NCBI GenBank assembly: GCA_963377175.1
Contig: CAUJNA010003783.1
Coordinates: 1,316,004-1,380,003, forward strand
Length of the DNA stretch: 64,000 nt
Origin: Effrenium voratum
Lineage: Eukaryota > Sar > Dinophyceae > Suessiales > Symbiodiniaceae
Reading direction: 5' to 3'
In this document: one piece after another, positions 1-12,238 of the stretch
Layout: every line of letters starts with the position of its first letter
How positions within the stretch are numbered: the stretch's first letter is position 1
The notes under the pieces: model-generated
What the model was told of the DNA's origin: nothing
What the model saw: only the letters and a program-made list of their open reading frames with translations
The model's database searches: none
Translations under genes and position numbers: made by a program

Positions 1-812
1 TGGCAATCAAGTGTTGTGGCCACGCGTTGCTGGGCTTGTGGGAGATGGATCCTGTCCTCTTTGCGAGCCTACCCCCGAGATGCAGGAGAGGAGCCGACAT
101 CGTACTTCATGTTACTACGAGTTTTGATGGTCAGTGTTGGGGCATAAATGAATACTAGTCTAAACAAAAGGATTCAAGGCAGCAAATGCTGAATTCAGCC
201 GGCCCTAGGCGACACATACCCCGACACCAGCTACCTCCCACGATGTCGTGTGAACGACCAAAGCCCCCCGGCAAGCACGTGGCACGTACCTCGTTGCTGT
301 TGACAGTTGCGGTAGAAGCACGGCTGTTAGTTGAGTTTTCCCAGTTGCTTCAACAGAGCTGTTCATGAAGTTGATGCGTGGGGACAAAATGGGAGGCAGG
401 ACATAGAATCGTCAACGGATTATCACGAAAAGTGTTCTGGCTCTGGTTTCGCAATAGCATGTGAAGGCTAGAGCAATCCGGATATCTCATCCCCTTTTTG
501 TAGCCGAGCCTCGATTTGTCAAGCAGGCTTAGCCTGCTTACTGTACCTGCTTATGTTTGTTCAAGGGCGGGGTTGATCCGCCTCGGGTTCGGATTTGCGG
601 GCGGACAGCACCCAATCTCCCAAAGCTCCAACTGCAGCTATCAGAAGCTGCCTGGATTTCTTACGGGCCAAAAACCAAAGACAGGGTCGACAGATCTTGC
701 CCAACTCGTGTTTAGTTGGGGTGGCTGAAACGGCACACTCACATTTGGCAAGTTTCGGTTGATGAGAACTTCTGCTCTTCGGTGTGGCCCTGAGGACGTG
801 TCCTGGGATCAG
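1..812. other. Non-coding stretch, no supported exon
   Basis: No reading frame here shows coding-type codon use. The only notable structure is a perfect 8-bp hairpin with a TTA loop at 521-539. It is best read as intergenic or intronic DNA. Confidence 0.5.
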
Positions 813-963
813 CCTGGTCTCGGAGTCCCTCTCTTCCGAGGAGGACCTTGCGAGCTCCCTCTTCTTCCCCTCGCTCGAGCCCCCGAAGACGGGCATGGAG
901 ATACAGCTGGCGGCACTGCAGCATTTCCCCATCGGGACCTTCGACTTTCCGCTGCTCTTTCAG
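813..963 (+). CDS. Orphan internal exon, unknown protein
   Basis: This stretch has strong coding-type codon use, with most third positions G or C. It is bounded by an AG acceptor (811-812) and a GC donor (964-965), the splice types used by the genes further on. It would encode about 50 residues rich in Ser/Glu/Leu, including SSEEDLASS and IQLAALQHFPIGTFDFP. No family was recognised and no partner exon was found nearby. The opposite strand is also open, so strand choice rests on third-position composition only. Confidence 0.35.
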
Positions 964-3570
964 GCTTCCAAGCATTTCTGATGGCCGTGCCATGACGTTC
1001 TAGTCCCAATGCAACAGTGCAACAGGCCATGTTGAGATGGAAAGAGTTTGAGAAACTCGCTGGCCAATTAGAAGCTGTTTTCTTATCCATGGCCGCAGGA
1101 CAGGCTCCCGCACAATTTAGCTCTTAGATTTGTTTGGCAATTGTTGCCAATGGGTGGTGCAGCGGTCCTTTCTGCGCAAACGAAATGTGCCAGTTCAGCA
1201 AAGTCGCCCTTGCCAATGGGATGATGTTGAAGTTTGCTTTCAAGCCATTGCACCGCTTGTTGACTGTCGTTCCTGGCCTTGCATTCCTTCATCCAGTTAG
1301 CTAACAGAAAGGCTTTGGAACACTACCTTCGTTCCCTGTCCACTTCCATGATTGTTGGAAAGATAGTTTGCCGGGCGCATGCAGTGTGCTGTGTAGATTA
1401 CGGAGCAGAGGCCGTTCAGCACCACCTGCAGTTCACAATCCCCACGTTGCTTTGCCAAAGGCGATCGGCTCGATCTGGCGACTGGCATTCCAGCAGATAG
1501 GCATGAACGCATGGCCAAAGATGGCTACCCATATGATAGTCAGTTTTCCTCCAGGAGCTTGGTACCAAATGGTGCCCTTTCTTGCTTGTTATGTGCTACA
1601 AGACGCATTGAGAGTCTGAGAGTTCCTCAAGTGTAAGGGCGTGCGTGCCTGCGGTGTGTTGCTTGTGTTGTGCCTCCGTGTGTGTCTTTGCCTGACCCTG
1701 ATTGGTGCTTAGAGTTGCGTTGGCATAGTGCACATCCCGGAATCAAACTTGCGTATTCCAGGGGCGTGTGTTATACCAAACAAATAATCCAATATTTATC
1801 TACCATGGTATTAATCTTGGGTTCCCTTGTTGCTTTCTTGACCAGTTGCTTCCGCCGACGCAGCACCGTTGATTGGTCAATTACACTAAAACCAGAGATG
1901 CCCAACTCACCAAGGAGTCCATGTTGGTTCTACATCGCCACACATTGCAAAGACTTCAGGGTGCAGGGTCGAGAGGAGATGGACACTTTTCGATTGGTCT
2001 TGGCTCGCGTGCTGAATGGCCTCTGGCAAACCAAACGGCAAGGAATTTATTTGACGACCCATTGAAAGACAGGGCAGTCATGAACATTTGTTGGGTACTC
2101 AGCTTCCTAGCCCGTTTTTGCAGATGCAGGCGACTTAGTTTTTTTGTTCTGCTATTGCCTGCCGGCGTGCATATGTATTGCTACAGCTTCTTCTGCAATC
2201 CAAAGACCGCATGTGACAAGCTGCCATCAGCCTTCCTGCTATGACTGCCGTGTTTCACTGCTCGGCTTCAACAAGTGGCGGGGCACAGGTTGAAAATGGT
2301 CGCCGCTCTGTGGTGCGGTGGTTGTTTTAGTTGGTTGCATTGTATTTTGCCATTCTGGTGTGCTGAGCAAAGCAAACATATTGAGCAGACAGCGGGGGTA
2401 GCTCCAAATCAAGTGTGTCGTTTACATGCAAGTCTTCCTTTGTCGTGGCTTCACGCCCTGCACTGTTGCAATCCAACACGTGTTGCCACTTGACGACAAT
2501 ATATGATCAATGGAACCAGCATGTTCGGTGGTTCGGGAGCTTTTTGCAGCGCACAACATCAGGCTGAGATTCCAGATGTGAATTTTATGCGGGCCTCCGT
2601 TTGGAATGGAGGCGTTGGCTAGGGGATGTGGTTGCATCACAAGGCCTCTTGCAGCTTTTCAGCAACCATGTAAGGAACGGCTGGATGGAGACAATTCCTC
2701 ATGGCATCTAGTTAGTTTGGTGCATTTGGAAATGCATGCGCGCGTTTTCGTGCATAACAAATGCAGGCCTTACTTAGTGTGCCCAACGAATGCTGCAGAA
2801 CTGTTGCCAACCCAGATGCTCAAAGTCCCAAGTTAGGCTCATAGTATGGTTCGCATGGGTTCTCATGTAAGGTGCACATCATGGCTCGTTGCCATGACCT
2901 TGGCATGTAACCTCTATCACCTCGCTGCTTGTCGTTGCGCGTGAGAGCGCTAAACCATTTTGCACATGAGTGCCAACCTGACAAATCTCAGAAATTATTC
3001 ATTGGTCCATGGCCCTTTTCAAGAACCAGCCAGTTGGCCTAATGTGTCCATTGAAGCGCCGTCCTTCAGCGGTTTCCACTGGCCCCAGCCCAGGCCTTGG
3101 AGCCGTCGGAGTGGGTGGTTGCTGTGCACCAGCAGTTGCGGGACCGAGCACCGCGGAAAGTGTTTCGTCAGCAGTTCGTTGGCACAACATCTGCCTTTTT
3201 TTGGAGGGTCAAAACAAGCTCACCATGACCTAGATCCTTTGCTTGGGGATGCTTTGTTCAGTTCTTCGAATTACTGAGCCGTTCGAAGATGCACCCAAGC
3301 CTTGAAATCCAAAAAAAGGCAAGCGTTTAGTATCCAAGTGGCGCCGGGCGAGCTTTCAAACCCGCGCCCCGATTGAGGCCCGCTTACTTTGAGATTATTT
3401 GTAGTGTCACTTCGGAACAGCACGGATTGCAGGCAGAAGCACCTAGTTCACGCGAGCAGAAACCTTCAGGCGAGTCTCTTTACAATATACGTATGTGTGT
3501 TTCTCTTGAGTTTTTAAAACAAAGGCCCTTGGCCATAATCGGGTTCAACTATGCTTAAACAAGAAGAAAA

Positions 3571-3585
3571 CATATATATATATAT
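3571..3585. repeat. AT dinucleotide microsatellite
   Basis: Short run of alternating A and T, one of several in the window. Confidence 0.9.
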
Positions 3586-4261
3586 GAGAATCGACCAAAA
3601 CCCCCTATGGCTTTTTTTGTAAGGACTGCATACGAAAGCATATTCGGTGTTACGGCGCTGTGGTCCCGGGAGACCGCGGAAGGCGAGCGGAAGTTTCGCG
3701 GAAGGTTATGTGTTATCATGGGATGAAGCTTTACCCGTGTACTACACGAGTACTGAAAAGTTGTGCTGCTTGAGCTGGCGGCTCGTACTCTGCTAGTACG
3801 TAAAAGCTTCGATGTTTCGGCTAGGCTGTCAAAGTCAAAGCATGCTTCATGTGTTGAATTGTACTGAGATGAAAACGATACGCCGAACGATGCCTGCCTC
3901 ACATTCTCTCGCGTGCCGCAGCTGAGCGCTCAAAACGATACCCAAAACCATACCAAAACGAAGCCCCCCGGAACTGTGCATGTCGGCGTGCGCGGAGGGT
4001 GGCCAGTTTCTTTAAGCAGCGTAGCTTGTCGCTTGTTGCCGTGTTCCTCCTTCCTTTTCTTTCTCCGGTGTTCTGCTGCTCCGCTTCCTACGATTGTTTT
4101 CTGCACTAGATCTTTCTCTTGGCTTGCTTTACTTCTCCTTCACGGAAACTTACTTATGCTTAGACACGTATCAGAATGTGTGGTTGTACCTGCATCGCGG
4201 AAGATTCGCGGAAGGGCGAGGCGGAAGGCAATTTTTGGAGCAAGGAATATTGGACAACCCT

Positions 4262-4385
4262 CAATATATATATATATATATGTATGTGTGTGTATATGAT
4301 ACGTGTATAATTGTATATATATATATATATGTATGCATGTATACATATACATATATATATATATATATACATACGTATAAGTACA
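4262..4385. repeat. AT/GT-rich microsatellite cluster
   Basis: About 120 bp of alternating purine-pyrimidine DNA with runs of AT, GTAT and ACAT. It opens false frames rich in Tyr/Ile on both strands, which are artefacts. Confidence 0.9.
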
Positions 4386-4394
4386 CATGGCCGT

Positions 4395-4500
4395 GGGTCA
4401 ACACCAATGGTACCATTTTGGGGTAGGTGCACCACCCATTTTAGTCTATTTTAGTGGGGTTTGGGATGTTCACTGGGGGTATGGGGCTTTGACCCATAGC
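4395..4500 (+). repeat. Dispersed repeat A, copy 1
   Basis: This segment matches 9459-9565 in the same orientation. Both contain GGTACCATTTTGGGGTAGGTG, then ACCACCCATTT, then GGGATGTTCACTGGGGGT, then TTTGACCCA. The match is imperfect with small gaps, as expected of an old interspersed repeat. No coding capacity was seen. Confidence 0.75.
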
Positions 4501-4784
4501 CATATACAAGGTGTCTCTTATTTGCAACTGGAGGGAAGCCCAGTCGTCGCGCAGGAGGCGCATCCCAGCAATTTCGGGAAGGCTTTGGCCTTCCTGACCT
4601 CGGCAGGCGAGTTGCAAATCCAGCCCCAGCGGCAGGGAGTTCGGGGAGACTTTATTTGATTTGAACGGTACTGGGTCCTCTACCACATGGCTTGTTTAGA
4701 TTGATGGATCACGAGATTCAATTCTCTACGTTTCTGATTGAATCATTTTCGTACTCGATGTTTTTATGGTACCCTCCCAGCAAG

Positions 4785-4868
4785 TAACATGGAATCAGAC
4801 GTTCGGGACCCGGTCCCTTCAAAAGGAGAATGGTCCAAACCAGGACCCGAACGTCAGTTTCCATGTTC
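4785..4868. mobile_element. Short terminal-inverted-repeat element (MITE-like), copy 1
   Basis: The ends are imperfect inverted copies of each other: TAACATGGAATCAGACGTTCGGG at the left and CCCGAACGTCAGTTTCCATGTT at the right. The centre holds a GGTCCCTTCAAAAGGAG-type sequence, which recurs in the element at 48482-48558. At 84 bp it cannot encode a transposase, so it would be non-autonomous if mobile. The class name is inferred from structure only. Confidence 0.6.
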
Positions 4869-6346
4869 AGGTGATTTGCATGCTTGTGTGTGCGAAAATG
4901 GATCATCTGGGTCATGGGCGCAATGGTTTGACCATGAATGGCGCAGTTTCCGTCCACTTGTATTGAGCCAATTCGGCTTACTTAAGCCCGGGCTTAACGC
5001 CCAAGAATTCTGGATGAAGTCCCAGGGGTTCGGGGGTTCGTTGGGTTCAACCCCCCCTTCCCCATGGTTTCCTCCAGATGGGTATGTCTTTGTCTGCGGG
5101 ATCCCCAAAAAACAAACAAATTGTGGTTTTCCTTCTGATTTGTGTTGTAAAGCTACACAAAAGGGTAACAACAAAGACACACCCAAATCCTTAGGTTCTC
5201 GCTTTGAAGGGGGGGGAACCCTTAAAGTTTCAGATTGGTGAAATGCCTGCGTCGAGCAGTGAGCGTATCAGCGCCCAACGCCCTTGAGCAGCGGGTTCCA
5301 TGAAATTTCAATTCATCACCGCAACACGCTTGGACTTGACACAACCGCAACAAAGCCACTTGGACCTTGCGGATTGCAATGCAAGTCATGGCTGACCTGC
5401 AGAAATGTTGCCACAAAGCGCCACTTTTTTATTTGGCGCTTTGCGATTGATGCCTGCGGTGATGTTGTGGCGTTAGCCCCAAAGGAAGCTGCATAGAGGT
5501 GCATACTTGCGGCTGTTCACACCCTGTTTACCGCCCAAGGTTTTCAGGCGGAGTCTTCCCACACTTAGGAAGTGAGGGTAGGTACTTGGCCCAAGCTCCT
5601 GTTGCTTGTCCAATTCCATGACAGATTCAGCACAAATTGCATTCCAGCTGTTGCGGTCAGTGTGCCACTGGCAACCCATTAGTAATCCGGAGGCAGTTTC
5701 CCGGTGGTTTCCCAGCGTTGCGCTGCTTTGCTGGTGTTCGATGATGTCGTGGTGGTGTGCCAGTTGCCCCGGTGGTACCCAGGTGCTGGTGTCCTGCTGA
5801 GGTCCGGTTAATTTGCCGGCGTTCCATTAGTATCCCGGTCTCGGTGATGCCCGGTCATGAGAGCCTGCTTAGCAGGCTTGGCGAGCTTTCTGACATTGCG
5901 CCAGGCCACGTTTTCCGGCTGCAAAGTGAAGCAGCCAGATGCTCAGATCGCTGGACAGTCCCGGAAGCCATGCTCGTGGCTCGTAGGCCCTCGCCCAAGC
6001 ATGTGTGATTTTTGAAGGCTGTCAGACTGTCAGGAGAACTCCAAATTTTAATGTGAGACTAAAAGGCAAAGTTCCTTTTAACCCATATCTGGGAGAGGTG
6101 AAAGAGAAGGCCAACCGCATAGCTGTGCTAATTAGACTTGTTACTGTTGTAGGGACCATTTGATTGTATGAACAGGAAAGCTGGAACCAAGCATTTGAAA
6201 GGCGACACACCTTTTCACAGCCCCGTACGAGTGCCTGGTGGACGGTTCTTTCCACATGACATGACCAAGGCACAGCCAGCAATCCAGCGAATAGCATTGC
6301 AGCATATAGGATTTATGAAAAATGAACGTATTACATATGTATGTAT

Positions 6347-6381
6347 TATATATATAATAAATATATATATATATATATATG
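6347..6381. repeat. AT microsatellite
   Basis: A run of alternating A/T with one interruption. Confidence 0.9.
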
Positions 6382-7914
6382 ATGCGTAATCTTGTATATG
6401 CATATGTATTCATACCACCCAAACCTCCTGAATATCACATGCAGACATGAATGCGTGCATTGCACGCAAATAAGACTTACCACATGTAGTCGGTGTTTAC
6501 ATGCTGGTGCAACATCGGCTTGGGAACCAATTTCTACGATTCCAAGGGGATTACTTCAAGTGAGAAGACAAAGTTTGGTTCGTTTCCCACAACGCTTGTG
6601 TTCCCAGACCTCCGGTGCCTTTGTGCCCGTGACCATTAGCCGGATGTTTTCCAGGGTCACCTGGCCGTCCGCCCAGGGCTGCAATAAGTTGGAGTGTAAT
6701 AGGGGAAGAAGCAGGCGTTGGTTGGTTTTCCGACTGCAAGCGCGGGCCGGTTCGCGTAAAACCGAGGCCATCGAGTTGCAACACCTAGCAGCACCCCGCG
6801 GGTTTGGGCCTCGGGACAAACTCAATCCAGGACAAACGTATACAAGTCACACAAACATGAGGTTTGTACCCAAAAAAGACACACACATGGGGGTTGCCAG
6901 GGGAACCTGGAGGAAATTTGGGAGGAAGAACTAGTCGATGCTTAGCTTTTGTCTTTCTAAACGGATGATTTCCCTATATGTCCTGTTTAGTTTCCATTAG
7001 CGACCAACAAAATGGCTACCGACTCTATTAGCCATGGAGCAATGATCCCCGTTGGGGGCCTCATATGGGGGGGAGGGCATGGTCAGAAAGGGTAAAACGT
7101 CGCAAAACAAGTTCTAAGTTCTAAGTTCTAAGTTCCGCGGCTCAAGTCTGAGAGCCGTGCTTTGGGGCTTGGTTCGGGGTTTGGTTTAGATGTTGGTCTA
7201 TTTGTGATCTGCATGTTTACAATCTGCATGTTCTTTAGATCCATTTCATGGAGTTGTTACCCAGGGGCTGGCACCTGGATTTAAAAGCACGCCGCATTTC
7301 CGTTGTTTGGTGGTGCAATTGTTTTCAGAATGAAATTCCAGCTTCAGGGCCATGCATGTGAATCCTTTGCTCAAATGTGTGTGCCCCGGCTACTAGATGT
7401 TGACTCAGGGCTCCATGAGAGGGCAACAGTGTCTCTCAGTACTTGCCGCTTCAGAAGCGCCAAATCCGTCCGCCAGGTTCCAAATCCGCCGCCTGAACTT
7501 CGAAGGCTGGAAATGCTGGAAGTAACAACCGTTTGGCCCACGCGTTGGTTCCAAGGTCGTCCCTCCAAATCGGAAAGCATGGCGAGACTAACTACTCGGC
7601 AGGTCCACAAGTGGAAGCATCGTTTGTGTTCCAGGGATTGGGACGGAACTGCGGCATCAAGATGCTGTCCATGGGCTATTCTGGGTGCATAGTGTTATGA
7701 TGGGGAAACCTTGGCAAACACTGCAAACATAAGTTGAATTAGAAGTACACAAACAAGTGCACCATGAGATACAAACCTAAAATACACCCAGAGCAACATC
7801 GCGGAATCCAAAGTACAACATAAACACACCTTCTTGTCCAAATACAGGCTTCCCTGCAACCCGACTTCGACCCCGCCCCGACGCATGCCGGAAGGGAGTC
7901 CAACACAGAGACAG

Positions 7915-7932
7915 CACACACACACACACACA
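7915..7932. repeat. CA dinucleotide microsatellite
   Basis: Uninterrupted run of nine CA units. Confidence 0.9.
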
Positions 7933-9458
7933 GAGGCATCCATGCGCGCGCGCATGTGTGACTTGCTGCCGTGGGCTTTTGTGACAAGTACCAAGTCAAG
8001 TTTTAGGTCACAACCTTTCCCAGCACTAGTGCCAGCTCACTGGAGTTTGAGGCAATACTTTCGTTTGTTTCCACTGCATGCTGACATTCGGGCTCCTCAA
8101 CAACATGGTTTGCTACTTAGCTGGCCTTTCTATCAAGAAATTGGAGGCTGCTGGCCGTATGTCTTCGAATTGAACTTTGAAGTTGGGGGTCCGGATTGTC
8201 CTCACTTTGTAGTTTCGAACTCGGGGGTTCTCGGCCAGGGCATGTTTTGCATTTGTTTTTGTATTTCGAAATTGGGGGTCCCTGGACAGTGTATTTCATT
8301 TGTATTTGTGTTCGTATTTCACTATTGGGGGTCGCCCCCCGGCCCGCCCCCTCCCCCCCCACACACAACAAACAACACTTCCCTCCCTAATTTGTAGCAA
8401 GCAGGTTGGAAAGCAGGTTGGGAGGAAAAGGGCAATGTGTGCCAGCTTTGCTTGAATGCCACAGATCATCAAATTCATAGTGCCTACGCTAGGTACCCGG
8501 ACAGAGTTTTTTGTCACTTGATCCAGTTCAAAAGTACATCGCTTAAGCTTGCTGGTGCCCCCTCGTGTCCCCACTAGCACTAGCGCTGCGGGGTCACACT
8601 TTGGCGAGTCCTTTGGACATCGGTTACCGAATGCCTTGAGTGGATATTGCCGTTGCAATCTTGTCTCCAAGCTTCCTCCCCCTTAGATCCGAGTAAGTCC
8701 CCTCGGCGCTGTGTCGCCAGCATTTTGACGCGTGTCTTGTGGGTGCCGATCGCCCGGCGCCAGGCAGCACTCTGAAGGACCTGACCCTGGCTCCCGCAGT
8801 GCCCTCAACGGGAAATCACGGGATGCTTCACACTGGATGGTGTAAGGTGCAACTTCCGCGCCCTTCAAAGTCGGCAAGGCGTTGAAAAGGAACAAACAGG
8901 AGCACACGATGCATCGCATCCCCTGACGGTACGGCCTGTTTGCGGCCCATGTGTTGCAAGATGCTGATGATGGATATCGATAGAATGTCGTGTTGCTGCG
9001 CTCTGGGATTGCACATGCAGGCCTGAAAGGACCCTGTTGGGTCATTTCAAGTCCACACACAGTACGAAATATTGGGCTGCTTCCTGGCTGTAATCCATCG
9101 TTGCAAAAAGAACAGAGGCGTGCATTACACAATCAAAGCGGCGCATTGGGCAAGTACTTGTTCTGTTTTGATGCCAGTAAACGTGCATGAACCGCAAACC
9201 ATTGTCGCTCGTCTCGCTGTAAGGCCAGCAGAGTCGAAAACAACGTGTCGATCAAAGGCTTCCGCTTTTGTTCGGTTCTTTGCGGTCTGTCGGGAAGACA
9301 TCTCGTGAGTGGACCTTCCTTTTGGCGGCGGTTTGGGCCTATGATTCTAAAGCTTCGATTTCCATGTCTGGAGAATTTCTGCAGGTCGATGGAAGGGGCC
9401 TTGCCAGAATCTCCTGGACCCTGGGCGAGGATGTGGAGAGTGCCGCACACCAAGTGGA

Positions 9459-9565
9459 TTGGTGGTCAAAACCAGCGGTACCATTTTGGGGTAGGTGAAT
9501 TCACCACCCATTTCAGTCTATTTATGTGGGGATTGGGATGTTCACTGGGGGTAAATGCTTTTGAC
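9459..9565 (+). repeat. Dispersed repeat A, copy 2
   Basis: Partner of 4395-4500 in the same orientation. The best conserved blocks are the GGTACCATTTTGGGGTAGGTG core and GGGATGTTCACTGGGGGT. Confidence 0.75.
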
Positions 9566-9979
9566 CCAGGGTCATGTCAAGCAACAACTTGCGTACCTCC
9601 GGCTTTCAATCGTCCATTCCAGCCATGAATGGAGACCCCTCCCACAACCATTGAGACTGTAAAGTATCTTGCCATATTGAGACCTATTCAGGCGAAACAG
9701 CTCCTACTCAACAAAGAATCTAGAGGCTGCAGGTTACACGAGACCGGGCTCAAAACCATAGTTGCAGCGGAGTGGCGGAATGTGCGGAAAACACTTGTAA
9801 ATTCTGGATAGTTTGGCGTCCACAGCGGTTAGAGTATTTGGTCACACTGCCTCGGGCAACCGACGAGTGTGAACAGGTCGCATCCATGAAGAGCCTTGGG
9901 GCCCGAACTTGAATACCTTTAGCGATAGGGAATTGCGGTCTTCCTTTGCAACCAACCGGAAAAAGCGTGCTCAAAACAA

Positions 9980-10095
9980 ACACACAGACACTCGGAGACA
10001 CGCACCAGACGCACAGACGCGAACACACAGACACAGAGACACACAGACACAGAGACACACAGACGCACAGACGCACACAGACACGGAGACAAACC
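9980..10095. repeat. ACAG/AGAC-rich low-complexity tract
   Basis: Degenerate tandem array of ACAC, ACAG and AGAC units on the + strand, devoid of stops in several frames. The open frames across it are not genes. Confidence 0.85.
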
Positions 10096-10687
10096 CAGAA
10101 AGGGTTCCGAACAAACAGCAACCGGGCTGGGCCCCTTTCTGAGGAAACAGCAACCTGGCTGGGCCCCTTTCAGAGATTCATTAGTTTCTCCACATTAGTT
10201 TGGGGTCCCGGTGGCGTCTCTTCAAACTATTTACGCTTTGTAGTGTTGAAGATGTCACCACGAGCACTTCCAAAGCATTTTTTCCTTTGGCTTTGGCTCA
10301 GCACAAACCAACACGAGCTTGGACCTGTGCTTAACGGACCTATCCGTCTCAAGTCACTGGAGGCACCTGTCCTCGGAGCATGGCTCGGTGATTCTGGATG
10401 ATCTACCGTTGTCACTACGATCAACTTGACCACTCCAATGTCGCCTTCCTAAGGGCTGAAGGACTACAAAGAATGAACATGTGAAGTTGCCAACCGAGAT
10501 CATGTGTGACAGTCTCTTGAAACTTGCATCAAACTATTATGCTGCATTCAGGGACTGACCTTGCATACCATCTCATCTCATCCCATTACCCGACCCCTAG
10601 GGATGTGTTTGCTTTGATGCTGAGTGTCCTTCTTCCATCTTGAGTTCACGTCGTCTCTTCCGCCCCGGCGCGAGTTTCATTCATGCC

Positions 10688-11410
10688 ATGGGTCAGACGC
10701 TACGAAAGCTCCGCTATGGATCTCCCACTCTAGTGGCAATGTTTGCGCCAGCTGATGACGGCGAGCAGCGGAAGGTCATGGACATGTGTGGTCAGCTGGT
10801 AACTGAGCTAGGCCTGATGTCCGGCGGACATCGCGTACACTTAACAATACCCACCATCGGACAGGAGATAAGGAGGACCTTCATTTGTTTGCCCTCCAGG
10901 GAACTAATCCTCCTCACTAGTTACGGACATTGTGAGAAGTTCCGCCCACTATTTCGCATGTATTGCTTGAATACACAGGCAGTTATGCTACTCATTCCGC
11001 TGGACAAGTATCGACAGGACCCCACTGCGTGCGTGCGCTCCGTTGTAGAGAAGCTTCTTGGCTACATCACCCTCTTTGACGACTTCGATCAGTTGTTTCA
11101 GGACTGTGGGGTCCCGCTCTGTTGTGTCTTCACTGCTGACACTGACGCATCGCCGCATCAGTTTGAAGTGAGTGACGCAGAGAACGGAGTGGAGGCTCTA
11201 GTGACAGCGGAACTCAAGAACAATGGATGTGCGGCACGCGTACATGTGGTTTCCGTTCCGATCAGTTCCAACTCACCGATGAATGAGCGGGTGGAGACCC
11301 TACATGGAGCGTTGAAGTGGGTTCGAGACAATGCGGTAGACCCAACTCGCTTGAGTAAATCTCCTGACAGTGTAGCTTCCGAGCTCAATGAGTGCGTAGC
11401 GCTCTCTTAG
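10688..11410 (+). CDS. Intronless Arf-family-like protein with degenerate GTP-binding motifs
   Basis: This 240-residue protein is the only long intact frame in the first 46 kb. It aligns by eye with Arf small GTPases. It has the MG start with possible Gly2 myristoylation; an LTIPTIG segment (residues 52-58) where Arf has the same switch-I motif; GHCEKFRPLFRMY (80-92) over the switch-II region; and NTQAVMLLI (95-103), VPLCCVF and a C-terminal helix ending ALKWVRDN. The nucleotide-binding residues are lost: the P-loop position reads APADDGEQ (20-27) with no Lys-Thr, the DVGGQ position reads SYGHC (78-82), and NKxD reads ADTD (150-153). The start at 10688 was chosen over the upstream open codons because it restores the Met-Gly N-terminus. 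It is longer than a typical Arf (about 180 residues), with an extra tail after residue 215. I infer a pseudo-GTPase, possibly a retrocopy; it could instead be a drifting copy with no function. Confidence 0.65.
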   Translation: MGQTLRKLRYGSPTLVAMFAPADDGEQRKVMDMCGQLVTELGLMSGGHRVHLTIPTIGQEIRRTFICLPSRELILLTSYGHCEKFRPLFRMYCLNTQAVMLLIPLDKYRQDPTACVRSVVEKLLGYITLFDDFDQLFQDCGVPLCCVFTADTDASPHQFEVSDAENGVEALVTAELKNNGCAARVHVVSVPISSNSPMNERVETLHGALKWVRDNAVDPTRLSKSPDSVASELNECVALS

Positions 11411-12173
11411 ACGGGGAGACCTCCTGACCAGCGCGCGCCATCGGTTTTACTGTATCCCAATATCAGGAAACAAAATATATCATATATCTTGTTCTCAGTT
11501 ACTCTCTACAGGTGAATGCGGCAACAGCGGCGCGCTGCGGGGGAGAGTAATTTGGCGGTGATACCTCAGCGGCTCAGCGCTGGCATGTGCAGCTCGAGTA
11601 CATCCCGCTGCTACTTTGCGTCACGCCATCCGAGCGGCAGCCACAGCATTTGAGCCAGTGTTCACTTGCAGCTGAGCGGCGTGGCGAATAGCTGGGCAAG
11701 TGAGCGCAGCGACGTGTGTCACCTTCGACCTTGCAACTCGTGAACAAAAACTGGACATGACATGTGAGACAAGCAGAAGTGCTGCAGTGCACAGAACATG
11801 ATTGAAGTCCTAGCAGTCTACAGCAGGGTCAGGCTTAATTGCAAGATGCTCTGTCGACATGAATAAGACTCAGGGAAACTGAACCCACCCATGAGCACAT
11901 CATGCGCTGCATGCAACTACGGCAAGGCAGGGCTGGCGGGGCCCACCAGTTTTCAGTCTACGCGACATATGGCCATGAACTTTAATGAGGAACCCCTCGA
12001 AAGTGGTTGGACAAACCTTCTAAATGATGTCCACCAAGGTGTCCGCAACTCACATTGATACACACGATGGGCAAATAGTTTGGTTGGATAAGCAACATTT
12101 AGTACAGTTATAGATGGGATGCACATGATTAAGTTTGGTTGGAGATCTAAGCCGAATTCCGGGCTCTGTGAAG

Positions 12174-12238
12174 CGGAAGCTATGCGCGGCCGATGGGATG
12201 CCGCTGGCCAGGACAGAGGGGTCGAACCCATTGCCCTG
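12174..12238 (+). CDS. Possible small exon, unknown protein
   Basis: Twenty-one codons with strongly G/C third positions lie between an AAG acceptor and a GC donor. They encode RKLCAADGMPLARTEG followed by SNPLP. No family was recognised. A different open frame overlaps it, so this is a weak call based on composition and splice signals only. Confidence 0.25.

Larger units (their letters stand above)
964..10687. other. Long stretch without a supported gene
   Basis: No open frame in this stretch both uses coding-type codons and resembles a known family. It holds AT microsatellites (3571-3585, 4262-4385, 6347-6381), a CA tract (7915-7932), an ACAG/AGAC-rich tract (9980-10095), a short CTAAGTT triplicate (7109-7132), two copies of a dispersed repeat (4395-4500 and 9459-9565) and a terminal-inverted-repeat element (4785-4868). 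The frame at 7303-7692 is open for 129 codons but has unremarkable codon use and was not called. Confidence 0.5.

Noticed and set aside
4094..4435. Tyr/Ile-rich open frames on both strands
   Set aside because: Artefacts of the AT/GT microsatellite cluster.
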